Made by a program: the position numbers and the translations under genes. A stretch of 64,000 nt of DNA from Candidatus Anammoxibacter sp. (lineage in GTDB: Bacteria; Planctomycetota; Brocadiia; Brocadiales; Anammoxibacteraceae): contig JAIQZQ010000014.1 in assembly GCA_021777105.1 (NCBI GenBank), forward strand, positions 1 to 64,000, in the 5' to 3' direction. Shown here piece by piece: positions 26,794 to 35,160 of the stretch. How positions within the stretch are numbered: the stretch's first letter is position 1; every line of letters starts with the position of its first letter. The notes beneath the pieces were generated by a model. That model did not search any database, was not told where the DNA came from, and worked only from the letters and a program-made list of their open reading frames with translations.

Positions 26794-26831
26794 CTTGCGC
26801 AAGGTTAACCTGTGTGTTAACCTTGCGCAAG
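26794..26831. promoter_or_regulatory. Perfect 16-bp inverted repeat before a broken toxin gene
   Basis: CTTGCGCAAGGTTAAC (26794-26809) and GTTAACCTTGCGCAAG (26816-26831) are exact complements with a 6-base loop. It overlaps the start of the broken HigB-like toxin gene. It may be the operator bound by the downstream XRE antitoxin. No T-run follows, so a terminator is less likely. Confidence 0.45.
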
Positions 26832-27177
26832 ATAAATTTTTACAAAACCGAATCAGGTCGTTCTCCAGTTGAAGAGTTCATCGATTCACTTTCTTCCAAA
26901 CAAGCGCAAAAGTCGCCTGGGTTTTGAGCCTGGTTGAAGAGTTGCAGATTGTCCCCACTAAGTATTTTGATAAACTCGTCAACACAGATAACATTTGGGA
27001 GGTCAGAATAGCTTATGGAAATAATATTTTTCGTTTATTGGGTTTTTTTGATGGATCGGACGTGATTATCCTTAATTATGCTTTTAAAAAGAAAACACAA
27101 AAACTCCAATACAAGAGATAAAAAAAGCTGAAGAAAGAAAAAAACTATATTTAGAAAGGAATAAAAACAATGAGTGA
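26823..27177 (+). pseudogene. HigB/Gp49-like toxin, two single-base frameshifts
   Basis: The translation [20 protein letters not shown] runs into [18 protein letters not shown] then [19 protein letters not shown] and ends [13 protein letters not shown], the full phage-derived Gp49-like HigB pattern, but only if the frame moves at ~26912 and again at ~27108. Each break needs one extra A in an A-run. The reconstructed stop overlaps the next ATG by 8 bases, as in intact pairs. The start would be TTG at 26823. Either two real mutations or homopolymer sequencing errors. Confidence 0.75.
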
Positions 27178-27445
27178 TTTAAAAAAGTATATTGCAAAAC
27201 GTAAGTCAGTGGATAAAGAGTTTTCAAAAGATTTCGATATAGGTTATGAAGGATTTAAGATAGGGGTCATGTTAAAGATGGCGAGAGAAAATGCCGGCAT
27301 TACTCAAGATCAGCTTGCGCAGAAACTGAATACTAAAAAATCAGCTATTTCCCGAATTGAAAATCATGCGGAAGATATAAAATTATCAACATTAGAAAAA
27401 TTTGCTCAAGCTTTAGGGAAAAAGCTACGTTTAGAGGTGGCCTAG
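27170..27445 (+). CDS. higA: XRE-family HigA-like antitoxin
   Basis: A 91-aa protein with a C-terminal helix-turn-helix ([33 protein letters not shown], residues ~36-70) of the Xre type. It follows the broken Gp49-like toxin, with overlapping ends, the normal toxin-first order of HigBA. An AGAAAGGAATAAAAACA stretch supplies the ribosome site. If the toxin is really dead, this gene is an orphan. Confidence 0.85.
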   Translation: MSDLKKYIAKRKSVDKEFSKDFDIGYEGFKIGVMLKMARENAGITQDQLAQKLNTKKSAISRIENHAEDIKLSTLEKFAQALGKKLRLEVA

Positions 27446-27799
27446 TCTTTGTCTACCATGATATTAAGTAATCAGTACCTTTACATAATTTTATAACTTG
27501 AACTATAAAAGCCACTTTTAGATTCAATCCATTCTACAACCACTGAACCTGAACCGTTGAACTCTTTCCGAGACCTTTGCCCAAATCAATTATATATAAG
27601 CCGAAGAATCAGGCAAATGTGGAATTCTCGGCATTTTATATCTCCTTTTTATAATAGGTTAACAACATTTTGATGTGGCCGGTTGTATCCCGCTTTACCC
27701 TGCCTTTGCTCTTAATTTAAAATTCAACATTCAACATTCAAAATTTTATTACCGTCCTCGCCCTTAACAACCATTCGTGGAATCCTCGGCATCCGTAAT
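27446..27799. other. Repeat-like gap
   Basis: About 350 bases downstream of the antitoxin. It holds low-complexity stretches (AAAATTCAACATTCAACATTC) resembling those in the 300-bp repeat that follows. No gene is visible. Confidence 0.4.
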
Positions 27800-28092
27800 C
27801 CTCCTTTTTTATATAAATTAAGTGTTTTTTGACGTACAACGCCTTTAATTTAAAATTCAAAATCTAAAACTCAAAATTTCTAATGTAACCCTCCTAAAAT
27901 TAGACAGTTACGGAAATTGTTAATTGCTTTTGCTTTTAATTTAACATCCAAAATCTAAAATATAAAATTTCTAATGTAACCCGCCTTTCAATAATGCCTT
28001 AAAGCATCATAACTCCGTTTTTTAATAAAAATACAATTCGACAAAATATAGATTCACAAATCAAGTATTAACATCCTGTCCCCAGATTTTCC
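27800..28092 (+). repeat. ~300-bp direct repeat, copy B
   Basis: Matches 25300-25600 in the same orientation, with scattered substitutions and short indels; both end in CATCCTGTCCCCAGATTTTCC-like text. Two direct copies could recombine and delete the block between them, which holds the TatC-FecR fragment and two toxin-antitoxin loci. Confidence 0.75.
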
Positions 28093-28160
28093 CTATGATA
28101 AATACCTTCTTTTATCACTTTGTCACCAGAAAAGTATGCCTTTCCATTTGTTAATCGTTT

Positions 28161-28448
28161 TTATTTTTTTTGCCCTTCCAAAATGACCCTAGGCTTAACC
28201 TCCGAAATTACTTGTTGAGGTCTTGTAAGATCAAATATAATTGTATCAGAACTGAAGTCTTGTTCGTTAGGCCACATGATGCCATGGTGAGCCGGGCGTA
28301 CAAGCCGAAAATATGATTGATTTTCAAGTTCTTTGAAAGCTGTCCCCTTCAAATAGGGTTTCACATCAAATACTCCCTCAACCCCACTACTTGTTAATAT
28401 TTCGATTTTATAGTCGTCTAGAGGGTTTGCTTTGACAATGGTGTCCAT
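28161..28448 (-). CDS. DUF2442 protein
   Basis: A 95-aa protein with the DUF2442 pattern: LDDYKIEILTSSGVEGVFDV, then YFRLVRPAHHGIMWPNEQDFS near the middle. DUF2442 genes commonly follow a DUF4160 gene in a two-gene unit, as here, and the pair is suspected to be a toxin-antitoxin-like module. The C-terminus after ~75 is charged and non-conserved. The biochemical role is unknown. Confidence 0.82.
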   Translation of the reverse strand: MDTIVKANPLDDYKIEILTSSGVEGVFDVKPYLKGTAFKELENQSYFRLVRPAHHGIMWPNEQDFSSDTIIFDLTRPQQVISEVKPRVILEGQKK

Positions 28449-28462
28449 AAATGCACTCCTTT

Positions 28463-28732
28463 CTATTTTAAAGGTTCGATTTTAAAAACGGGCTCTCCTG
28501 CAACTGCCAATTTCCAGTCTGCCATTAAGTCCTCTCTGTGAATCTCAATCCAAGCCTGAACAAGTTTCATTTTTGCAGAAGGCAGACTTCCTGCCAGTAC
28601 AGCGCCGTCTTCAATGGCTATAGAAGAGTGATGTTCTCCATATTCGGCATGTATGTGTGGAGAGCTATGCTTCTTATCATCATAAAAATACATTTGTATC
28701 AATATACCATAAAACAATGAAATAGTCGGCAT
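28463..28732 (-). CDS. DUF4160 protein
   Basis: An 89-aa protein with the DUF4160 signature: MPTISLFYGILIQMYFYDD, HSSPHIHAEYGEHHSSI, then AWIEIHREDLMADW. I chose the internal ATG at 28732 because AGGGAGAAGG lies just upstream. It is 14 bases ahead of the DUF2442 gene. The conserved His-rich segment suggests a catalytic or metal site, not proven. Confidence 0.85.
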   Translation of the reverse strand: MPTISLFYGILIQMYFYDDKKHSSPHIHAEYGEHHSSIAIEDGAVLAGSLPSAKMKLVQAWIEIHREDLMADWKLAVAGEPVFKIEPLK

Positions 28733-28966
28733 TGCCTTCTCCCTTTCTCTTGATCCAACGTCGCGCATCACTGGCGGGGCGTTGCCAAAAACATATTTAA
28801 TGCCTTTTAATATAAAAAGCCTCAGATAATCCTTAATCCTGTGGACGTATTTTGTTAGAATATTATCGCGTTTGTTTTCAAATCGTCAATTGAAAAACTG
28901 GAAATCTTGTATATTTAACGTCTTATTTGTAATATTTGTAAATGGTTAATCAATAAAACTTTACTA
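28733..28966. other. Gap with core-site-like words
   Basis: Read on the minus strand, GTTGGAT (at ~28751) fits the integron core GTTRRRY, and TTCTAAC occurs near 28851. A short GC-rich hairpin (AACGCCCC...GCGCGACGTT) lies beside the first. These may be decayed attC sites, but no matched pair brackets a gene. Confidence 0.25.
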
Positions 28967-29176
28967 TTACCTAATACTTCTATTAATGTTGCCTTCTACG
29001 CTTTCCACAATATTATAAATCATGTCTAAAATGATTGACAAACCTAATTTGCCATTTTTTGAAAAAGTTATCTCTTCTACTCCTTGGGTTGCTACATCAT
29101 TTAAGAAAACAATTAATGATTTAGCGTATGCAAGTTGATCAATTGGATTATCAAGTGATTCATCAAATTGAAACAT
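28967..29176 (-). CDS. Small hypothetical protein
   Basis: A 69-aa acidic helical protein (MFQFDESLDNPIDQLAYAKSL...). GGAAAGGTGGTGGTATAA precedes the ATG, a good ribosome site. No family recognised. It belongs to a run of small minus-strand genes of accessory type. Confidence 0.5.
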   Translation of the reverse strand: MFQFDESLDNPIDQLAYAKSLIVFLNDVATQGVEEITFSKNGKLGLSIILDMIYNIVESVEGNINRSIR

Positions 29177-29324
29177 TTATACCACCACCTTTCCAAATTC
29201 TATAAAAAATTTTACTAAAACCACTGTTGTATTATAATGTACGTGATAGTCTAGTGGTGTCTATTGTAGTAGTTTTTCGTCTGTTGTCAAGTCTAAACTA
29301 AACAATATGATACATATATAGACA

Positions 29325-29353
29325 TTGACAGGCAATATTGGATAATATAAAGT
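29325..29353 (+). promoter_or_regulatory. Possible promoter of the excisionase-like gene
   Basis: TTGACA (29325-29330) is followed 17 bases later by TAAAGT, and TATAAA overlaps at 29346. The ATG of the helix-turn-helix gene is at 29360, leaving very little leader. Confidence 0.3.
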
Positions 29354-29359
29354 ATTTAA

Positions 29360-29539
29360 ATGGAGAAAAAATTATTAACAGTAAAGGAAACTGGAGAGCG
29401 TTTAAGAATCAGCAGGGCGACCCTGTATAATATTATCAAAAGCGGGGAAATAAGGCCTATTAAAATAGGCAAAAGAACTCTTTTTACCGAAGAGGAGCTT
29501 AATCGGTTTATTGATAAAAAGATGAATGACGGTGATTGA
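29360..29539 (+). CDS. Excisionase-type helix-turn-helix protein (59 aa)
   Basis: A short gene missed by length cut-offs. The product MEKKLLTVKETGERLRISRA continues TLYNIIKSGEIRPIKIGKR and ends in an EEELNRFIDKK helix, the classic MerR/excisionase winged-helix form (helix-turn-helix, then P-I-K-I-G-K-R wing). Such proteins are recombination directionality factors or small repressors. It is the only plus-strand gene in a minus-strand run from 28 to 37 kb. No integrase is adjacent. Confidence 0.8.
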   Translation: MEKKLLTVKETGERLRISRATLYNIIKSGEIRPIKIGKRTLFTEEELNRFIDKKMNDGD

Positions 29540-29617
29540 TTAATCCGCAAAAGTTAAATAATTGTATCAGTTTAGAATTTTGAAAATATTAAAGTCTAAA
29601 TTATAAGAAAGCGCCAA

Positions 29618-29832
29618 TAAATACCTTATGGCATGGATACTGGATGCTGGTTTCTAGATACTGGATATCGGTATGCTTTTAAATATGCTTCATGTCAAAG
29701 ACATGAAACCAACAATCTAGTATCAAGCGCCTAGCATCCAGTATCAAAAGACATTGCGCAACTATTAACGCCTTTTCGATGAATATTCGCCGACATATTT
29801 TTCAAACAACTAAATTGTTACAAATAATTAAA
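29618..29832 (+). repeat. Dispersed ~210-bp repeat, copy 2
   Basis: Matches 1-206 in the same orientation from AAATACCTTATGGCATGGAT to AACAACTAAATTGTTACAAA, and 55605-55803 in reverse. The inner TACTGGATGCTGG/CTAGCATCCAGTA pairing is kept. Non-coding. Confidence 0.8.
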
Positions 29833-29885
29833 GAACTCTTAAGTAGGGCACAATTATTACAAATAAATACATAAGCGACAAATTT

Positions 29886-30305
29886 TTACGGTTTAGATAC
29901 TTTACTACCAAAATAGAACGCCAATATTGCTGTTAGTGCAGCCCAAAGCTCTTTAGGCGCTTCGGTGTCTGGCATAGCTATAACTAAATACACAATAGTT
30001 ATAGTTAAAGTAATAATTAAGCCAATAATGCCTGCGATACCGCCCAACCCACCAAGTAGAGCCGAGATACCGACTTTTTTTGATTTTCTGGAAACCAACT
30101 CATTAAGAAGTGCTTGGTTTTTACACACTTTAATTTTTTCATCTTCAATATATACAAAGCAGTGCGAAGGCCCTGTTTGGCTTTCAAAATTAATTAAGTA
30201 CAGAGAGCCATTAAGAAATTCTGAATGATGGTTCGCCATTCGAAAATCTTTAGCTTCATGAGAGAAACTGTTTGCAGCCTCTATTGCTTTGTCGTGATCA
30301 CTCAT
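29886..30305 (-). CDS. Hypothetical membrane protein
   Basis: A 139-aa protein. The first ~70 residues are soluble, with a beta-rich FLNGSLYLINFESQTGPSHCF segment. Two membrane segments follow (~80-110, rich in Gly/Ile: ALLGGLGGIAGIIGLIITLT, and ~118-134). The C-terminus is SKVSKP. No family recognised. An attC-like hairpin lies directly before it. Confidence 0.55.
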   Translation of the reverse strand: MSDHDKAIEAANSFSHEAKDFRMANHHSEFLNGSLYLINFESQTGPSHCFVYIEDEKIKVCKNQALLNELVSRKSKKVGISALLGGLGGIAGIIGLIITLTITIVYLVIAMPDTEAPKELWAALTAILAFYFGSKVSKP

Positions 30306-30343
30306 TTGATTCTTAATTTAAATTTAACGATAAGTTAAGCCTC

Positions 30344-30401
30344 TTCCAACGATTTAATCAGGTGCGCCGCTTGTTGGCGTCACCTGATTAAATCGTTGGA
30401 C
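30344..30401 (-). repeat. attC-like hairpin c
   Basis: TCCAACGATTTAATCAGGTG and CACCTGATTAAATCGTTGGA are perfect 20-bp complements around CGCC-gcttgtt-GGCG, with one extra base on one arm. Read on the minus strand it opens with GTCCAAC (fits RYYYAAC) and ends GTTGGAA (one mismatch to GTTRRRY). Its AACG..T.ATCAGGTG arm is shared with the larger sites at 34694 and 55464. It lies between two minus-strand genes, as an integron attC would. Confidence 0.5.
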
Positions 30402-30416
30402 ATGTTTGCCGATTGA

Positions 30417-31001
30417 TTATTGCTTAACTATGTTCTCTTTTTGCTTTTTGTTAAGATGTTGTTTTAAAGTATTAGAAGTTAAATTTTTGTGATTGTTTGT
30501 TGTAATATGGGTTTCTTGCATCGACTTTTTTGCAATAGATTCGGTTGTGAACGCTTTAGATGACAATATTAACCCTAGTAATAAAATTGCTAGATTGAAC
30601 ATAATCCAAAATTGAAACAGTCCGAATTTTCGTAAAAACCTAAATTTACTTTTACTTGTTTCATCTGCTTTTTTTTCTATATCAGAAATATTGACCTCTG
30701 ATATGAATTTATCAAGTTCTGTCTTATATGCTTCGATCCTGCTATCATGATAATGAAATCTTTCATAATATTTGTACGAAAACAGTGTGCCGAAAATTCC
30801 AAGTAGTGCAATAAATATAGTCGCAGGAGTGTCTGCCTTGTTTATTTGGTTATCAAATACAACTAAGCCAATCAATGCTGCCGATATTGTAATAATTAAG
30901 TTACTGACAAAAGCTCTTTGGGATTCCTGATGTCGAGACCATAATCCATGTTCTCTGTATAGTTCAATAAAAATATCTTTTACTATTTCCTTGTTGTCCA
31001 T
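30417..31001 (-). CDS. Membrane protein, SLATT-like
   Basis: A 194-aa protein with an N-terminal amphipathic stretch (LYREHGLWSRHQESQRAF), a pair of membrane segments (~28-48, ~57-78), a charged middle and a third segment (~123-146). The paired segments after a W-x-x-H-x-x-x-x motif resemble SLATT proteins, which act as pore-forming effectors in prokaryotic conflict systems. The C-terminus is Asn/Lys-rich. It follows the sensor-like gene by 12 bases. The family call is tentative. Confidence 0.45.
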   Translation of the reverse strand: MDNKEIVKDIFIELYREHGLWSRHQESQRAFVSNLIITISAALIGLVVFDNQINKADTPATIFIALLGIFGTLFSYKYYERFHYHDSRIEAYKTELDKFISEVNISDIEKKADETSKSKFRFLRKFGLFQFWIMFNLAILLLGLILSSKAFTTESIAKKSMQETHITTNNHKNLTSNTLKQHLNKKQKENIVKQ

Positions 31002-31013
31002 TAAATTATATCC

Positions 31014-31865
31014 TCATATTTTCTTCCCACAGATTTTAACAGATTCTCTTTTAATTAAACGAGGTTCAACCCATTCTAACCTTGGAGTGCCACTACATTC
31101 CCCTGCAATCCTCGAAACTAAATATTTAGCCGCCCATATCGCAATTTGTGTAGTATCTTGTCTTACGGATGTAAGTTTTGGGTTTGACCACTCACATAAA
31201 GGTATATCGTCTACTCCTATGATTGAAATATCTTTAGGAACATCAATTTCTAGTCTTGCGAATCCTTGCAATAGTCCAAATGCCATAAAATCATTACAGG
31301 ATATTACAGCGGTTGGTCTTTTTGCTTTTGGAAAATTGTAAATTTCATCCGCTGCTTTAGTGCCAGACAAATAGTCAAATTCACCATCAAATTCCATCCG
31401 AGGGTCATGCTTTAATCCGCAATCATCTAATGCTTCAAGGAATGCTTGATAACGTATGCGACCAGGGTCGGTATTCTGCAATCCTTTTAATATACCTAGT
31501 TTTTCATGCCCAAGAGTTTTTAAGTATTTGACAGCTTCAATTATACCTACTTTATTATTACTAATTACAAAGTCACAATTTTCAGTTTCTGGGATTTCTC
31601 GGTCAACTATTACAATAGGAATTTTGCTTGATCTTAATTGATGGTAAACTTCTTCATTATCACCAACAGAAACAAAAATTATACCCTTAACGTTCATTTT
31701 TAAAAGAAGGTCTACTCCTTGCATTTCATTGTCTGAAGAATTGTCAGAGTTTAAAACAACCATCGGAATACCCATATTAGCTAACTGTCGCTGAGTTTGA
31801 AGTGCTAGAGCTGAAAAAAACTGATTCATGCCATCAGGTATAATCATACCTACTAAACTATTCAT
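31014..31865 (-). CDS. LacI-type periplasmic-binding-fold sensor lacking a DNA-binding domain
   Basis: A 283-aa protein aligned with the ligand-binding part of LacI regulators: LVGMIIPDGMNQFFSALALQ, KGIIFVS, VIVDREIP, HEKLGILKGL, ISCNDFMAFGLLQGF and the end SIIGVDDIPLCEWSNPKLTS. The ~55-residue helix-turn-helix that should precede it is missing, and the start overlaps the HAD gene stop, so the domain loss looks real. It probably binds a sugar or nucleoside related to the ribokinase in the same operon. No signal peptide, so it is cytoplasmic. Confidence 0.82.
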   Translation of the reverse strand: MNSLVGMIIPDGMNQFFSALALQTQRQLANMGIPMVVLNSDNSSDNEMQGVDLLLKMNVKGIIFVSVGDNEEVYHQLRSSKIPIVIVDREIPETENCDFVISNNKVGIIEAVKYLKTLGHEKLGILKGLQNTDPGRIRYQAFLEALDDCGLKHDPRMEFDGEFDYLSGTKAADEIYNFPKAKRPTAVISCNDFMAFGLLQGFARLEIDVPKDISIIGVDDIPLCEWSNPKLTSVRQDTTQIAIWAAKYLVSRIAGECSGTPRLEWVEPRLIKRESVKICGKKI

Positions 31866-32698
31866 TGATGAACCTCCAATTGCTTGATTACTTCATTTAA
31901 AAATAATTTTCCTTCATTTTCTCTACTAATGAAGGAGACTTTTTCTTTTATTTCTTCTGTTGCTGAATATGGGCATGCCGACCAAGCAGCATTAGTAATT
32001 AAAGATAAATCATTCAGGCCATTCCCAAGTGCAATATCAATTCCAGAACTACCCTCAGTTTTAGCGATCCTGTATGAAACCAGTGATTTATCCGCTTTTA
32101 ATGATATTATGTCTAACCACATTTTGCCGTTAAATCTTGTTTCGTTGTAGTACATGATATTGGCATTATTTATATTGGCCGTCTTAACACAACGGACTGT
32201 TTTGTATTCAATATTACCATACAGGCTTACGGAACGAATAGAGCCTAACTGTATAATTGCGTTCATGTCCTCATACCTAACTATTTCTCTCGTGGGATCA
32301 GATAATTTAATATGTTGTTCATCTTCTAAGCACATTGACTTTGGAATATAAACTTTAAATTGATGCTCCGATCCCATGAAAAACAATGGCATTAAACCAT
32401 TATTTATAAGAAGGGTAGAATTATCTTTAACAGCCATATCACTAAGATTATTTTCAATTGCGATAGTCGATTCCTCATTTATAAAACTAAGAGCTAGAGC
32501 TCCATCATTGCAAATAAGCCAATCTGGTTTTACATGCTTAAGAATGTGATTCTTCAAATCTCCTATAGGTCTTGCTGTTGCGAAGATAACAATAAACCCT
32601 TTATTTTTAAAAAAGTTAATAAAATGCGATGCATTTGATGGTATAGAACCATTTTTTTCTAAAAATGTTCCATCAAGGTCACTCACTAAGATTTTCAT
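31862..32698 (-). CDS. HAD-family phosphatase (Cof type)
   Basis: A 278-aa protein. Motif I DLDGTF gives both catalytic Asp, motif II is in FATARP, and motif IV is seen in IDIALGNGLNDLSLI. A C2-type cap lies between. Substrates of this class are sugar phosphates and nucleotides. It ends 4 bases into the next gene and starts 6 bases after the PRTase-like gene, in a four-gene operon with a ribokinase. Confidence 0.85.
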   Translation of the reverse strand: MKILVSDLDGTFLEKNGSIPSNASHFINFFKNKGFIVIFATARPIGDLKNHILKHVKPDWLICNDGALALSFINEESTIAIENNLSDMAVKDNSTLLINNGLMPLFFMGSEHQFKVYIPKSMCLEDEQHIKLSDPTREIVRYEDMNAIIQLGSIRSVSLYGNIEYKTVRCVKTANINNANIMYYNETRFNGKMWLDIISLKADKSLVSYRIAKTEGSSGIDIALGNGLNDLSLITNAAWSACPYSATEEIKEKVSFISRENEGKLFLNEVIKQLEVHQ

Positions 32699-32704
32699 TG
32701 TTAT

Positions 32705-33670
32705 TTATCCCATTTTATCCAGAAGATCTATACGTCTGGAATCTGCTAGTATGTTTAATACATCATAATTTTTTTTATATATTTTGGAAAAAAAATGTAA
32801 CCTTGAACAATCTCTTAATTCAAGACTGCGACCATGTACTTTTTCAAGCATTTTCCAGAAGGCCATATTTGCACTGATACAAATCAGTCTAAATTGCTCA
32901 GCCTTGGTTGGAGACAATCCTATGCGTGAGATAACCATTTGATCGTTTATGGTATAAGGTATACCACCTAACCCTACAAAAGCATTCCCACCATCACCAC
33001 AAGTAGACAATCCACTTCGTGGTAAACCCCAATATAAATCACGCTCATTTAGCCAATTATATTCTTCTGAAGAATCGTACAATGTGCTAATTTTACATCC
33101 GCATACCTCCTCAATTTGATTTGGATTTGTCACCGTGACAATAGAATTCACAATTATCCCAATGTCATGTAAACCTTCTAGTATTCTAGTAATTGTTCCT
33201 GCTGTTCCAACTCCATCATCGCATAAAACTACGCTGCCCTTTGGAGTTTTTTCAAATGCACTTTTTAGGTTGATAAGTTGTTGTGATAGGTGTGGAGATA
33301 AATGGCGTGGCATTCTAATATATGGTCCACGAGCATCAATGATTTTCGTACATGCTCGTGTTATTTCTATACTAAAGTCATATTTGTTAAAAATAACACC
33401 ACCATCTAATGTAATAATGAATTGATTATCTGTGAAGAGTCTCTGTGCCTGTTTTCTAAGTTGCGACAAGTCAATCGGCTCAAAATTATCTACGGCATTG
33501 CTTAACGCAGAGAAAATTTGTGGTCTAATTATCCCATCAATTTCAGGAACACTCGTGCTTTGTTTTAACTCGAACGTATTGTATGCGTCCCAAAAATCGC
33601 ACAAAACGACAAATTTACTTCTGTCATATGGTGTTTCTTCACTTTTCATAAATTTCACCATTTTCACCAA
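32705..33670 (-). CDS. Phosphoribosyltransferase-like protein
   Basis: A 321-aa protein with the type I PRTase PRPP loop VVLCDDGVGTAGTI (two acidic residues then T-x-G-T), preceded by a core sheet around SIEITRACTKIIDARGPYIR. The C-terminal 120 residues (GLPRSGLSTCGDGGNAFVGLGG onward) match no PRTase I know. It overlaps the ribokinase gene by 32 bases. Pairing a PRTase with ribokinase and HAD suggests making or salvaging a ribosylated compound. Confidence 0.65.
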   Translation of the reverse strand: MVKMVKFMKSEETPYDRSKFVVLCDFWDAYNTFELKQSTSVPEIDGIIRPQIFSALSNAVDNFEPIDLSQLRKQAQRLFTDNQFIITLDGGVIFNKYDFSIEITRACTKIIDARGPYIRMPRHLSPHLSQQLINLKSAFEKTPKGSVVLCDDGVGTAGTITRILEGLHDIGIIVNSIVTVTNPNQIEEVCGCKISTLYDSSEEYNWLNERDLYWGLPRSGLSTCGDGGNAFVGLGGIPYTINDQMVISRIGLSPTKAEQFRLICISANMAFWKMLEKVHGRSLELRDCSRLHFFSKIYKKNYDVLNILADSRRIDLLDKMG

Positions 33671-34574
33671 AAATCTGATTTACTTCATTTAGGGTTGGGA
33701 TCGACGATGAAGCTCCCTCACGAGTAACACTTATTGAGGCAGCAATATTTCCAAGTTCTGCAGCAGATTGTAAACTTGAACCTTTGAGTAGCCCTGCTGC
33801 AATACCACCAATGAAACAATCTCCCGCTCCTGTAGTATCAACTGGTGTAACGGAACGTGCATTTAAACGTTTTCTTTTACCATCTGAGAGTAGACGTACA
33901 CCTCTTTCTCCAAGAGTAACAACAACAGTCCCAATTCCAAGCTCTAATAATTTTTGAGCTCCAATAAATACTGATTCATCTTGGTCTTTATTTACATCAA
34001 TCCCAGCCATTTCTTGTAATTCTATTTCATTTACAACCAATATGTCGGTAGCATTGATTATCTCTTTTTTACAATCTCTAACGGGTGCAGGATTTAGCAT
34101 TGTCGTTGCACCACATTTTTTGGCTTTTACAAAAATTTTCTCTATAACCCAGTCAGGAACTTCAAACTGAGCTAAAACTAAATCGTTATTTTCTATGTTT
34201 ATGTTATCCTCAAAATTCTCTTCCCAAGAAGAATTAGCTCCTGGTATAACAATAATTGAGTTGTCTGAGCTTTCTGATACGGTAATGAATGCTGTTCCTG
34301 TTGTTGTGTTATTGAGCATTTTTACATTTGTTACATCAATACCTTCTTCTCGTTGTACTTTTAGCATCTTTTCGCCAAAACTATCATTTCCTACTCGTCC
34401 TATCATTACAGTGTCACAACCAAGTCGCTTGCAGGAAATTGCTTGATTTGAACCTTTGCCACCTGAAAAATACTTAACTTCTTTGCCAAAAATTGTTTGG
34501 CCAATTTTTGGATGATTATTTACAAAAGCTACTATATCCATGTTGATACTTCCAACTACAATTGCCTTACCCAT
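33639..34574 (-). CDS. rbsK: Ribokinase-family sugar kinase
   Basis: A 311-aa PfkB kinase. The first signature (KYFSGGKGSNQAISCKRLG) and the second (TPVDTTGAGDCFIGGI, with the catalytic Asp) are intact, and the N-terminal VVGSINMDIVAF fits ribokinases. It phosphorylates ribose or a related pentose or nucleoside. GGAGAAG lies before the ATG. It is the first gene of a minus-strand operon with PRTase-like, HAD and LacI-like genes. Confidence 0.88.
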   Translation of the reverse strand: MGKAIVVGSINMDIVAFVNNHPKIGQTIFGKEVKYFSGGKGSNQAISCKRLGCDTVMIGRVGNDSFGEKMLKVQREEGIDVTNVKMLNNTTTGTAFITVSESSDNSIIVIPGANSSWEENFEDNINIENNDLVLAQFEVPDWVIEKIFVKAKKCGATTMLNPAPVRDCKKEIINATDILVVNEIELQEMAGIDVNKDQDESVFIGAQKLLELGIGTVVVTLGERGVRLLSDGKRKRLNARSVTPVDTTGAGDCFIGGIAAGLLKGSSLQSAAELGNIAASISVTREGASSSIPTLNEVNQIFGENGEIYEK

Positions 34575-34693
34575 TTTTGCTTCTCCTATTGTTTTATTGA
34601 TTTGAATTTATTGAAATTGAGCTTGCCCATAATGTCCAATTTTGTAACATTGTTATATCAATTTTTTTTCGCTACTTGAGGAAAAATAGCAAG

Positions 34694-34819
34694 ACGAACG
34701 ATGTGATCAGGTGCGGCGTACTGCCAAAGTAAGATTAACGTTTAATTACTGAAATACTTATAAAAATAACTATTACAAACCGGCTGATATAGCCGTCAAC
34801 TGTATTGGGCTGGTTAGAA
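34694..34819 (-). repeat. attC-like long imperfect hairpin d
   Basis: A 126-bp sequence whose ends, AACGATGTGATCAGGTGCGG and the mirror of CCAGCCCAATACAGTTGACGG, pair imperfectly. Minus-strand reading opens TTCTAAC and closes CGTTCG. It is clearly homologous to 55464-55592, including the middle AAATACTTA.AAA. It lies 3' of the small gene at 34894 and beyond the ribokinase gene start. Confidence 0.55.
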
Positions 34820-34893
34820 ATTAGAATTCCAAGTGATTTAAAATTATGTTTTCTGCTTTCCAGACTGGACCTAAAACTTTCCCCATTTTATGT

Positions 34894-35160
34894 TTAATTC
34901 TCAGATCCGATATCGGTCTTACATAAATTAAATATTTCATTGCAAAGTATTTTTCGGGCCTCAATAGTTTGAATTGGTTTGCATTGATATTTTTTTATTG
35001 GTTCTGGCAATTTATCTATATCAACAAACATATATGGTGCAACTAGAGGTTTATCTAAGGCCCAAAATGCGCCAGTCTCACACATTACCCTATTAGATTT
35101 AATAGAAAAAGTATACAGGCTGCCCGAGAATAGGTTTTCTGGCCAATTTTCAAGTTTCAA
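34894..35160 (-). CDS. Small hypothetical protein, N-terminus inside a repeat
   Basis: An 88-aa open frame with a TTG start. Its first ~15 codons (LENWPENLFSGSLYT) lie within the end of the 108-bp repeat at 35115-35222, so the natural 5' end may have been replaced by the element. The rest (MCETGAFWALDKPLVAPYMF) is compact but unknown. An attC-like site lies downstream. Probably a truncated cassette gene. Confidence 0.4.
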   Translation of the reverse strand: MKLENWPENLFSGSLYTFSIKSNRVMCETGAFWALDKPLVAPYMFVDIDKLPEPIKKYQCKPIQTIEARKILCNEIFNLCKTDIGSEN

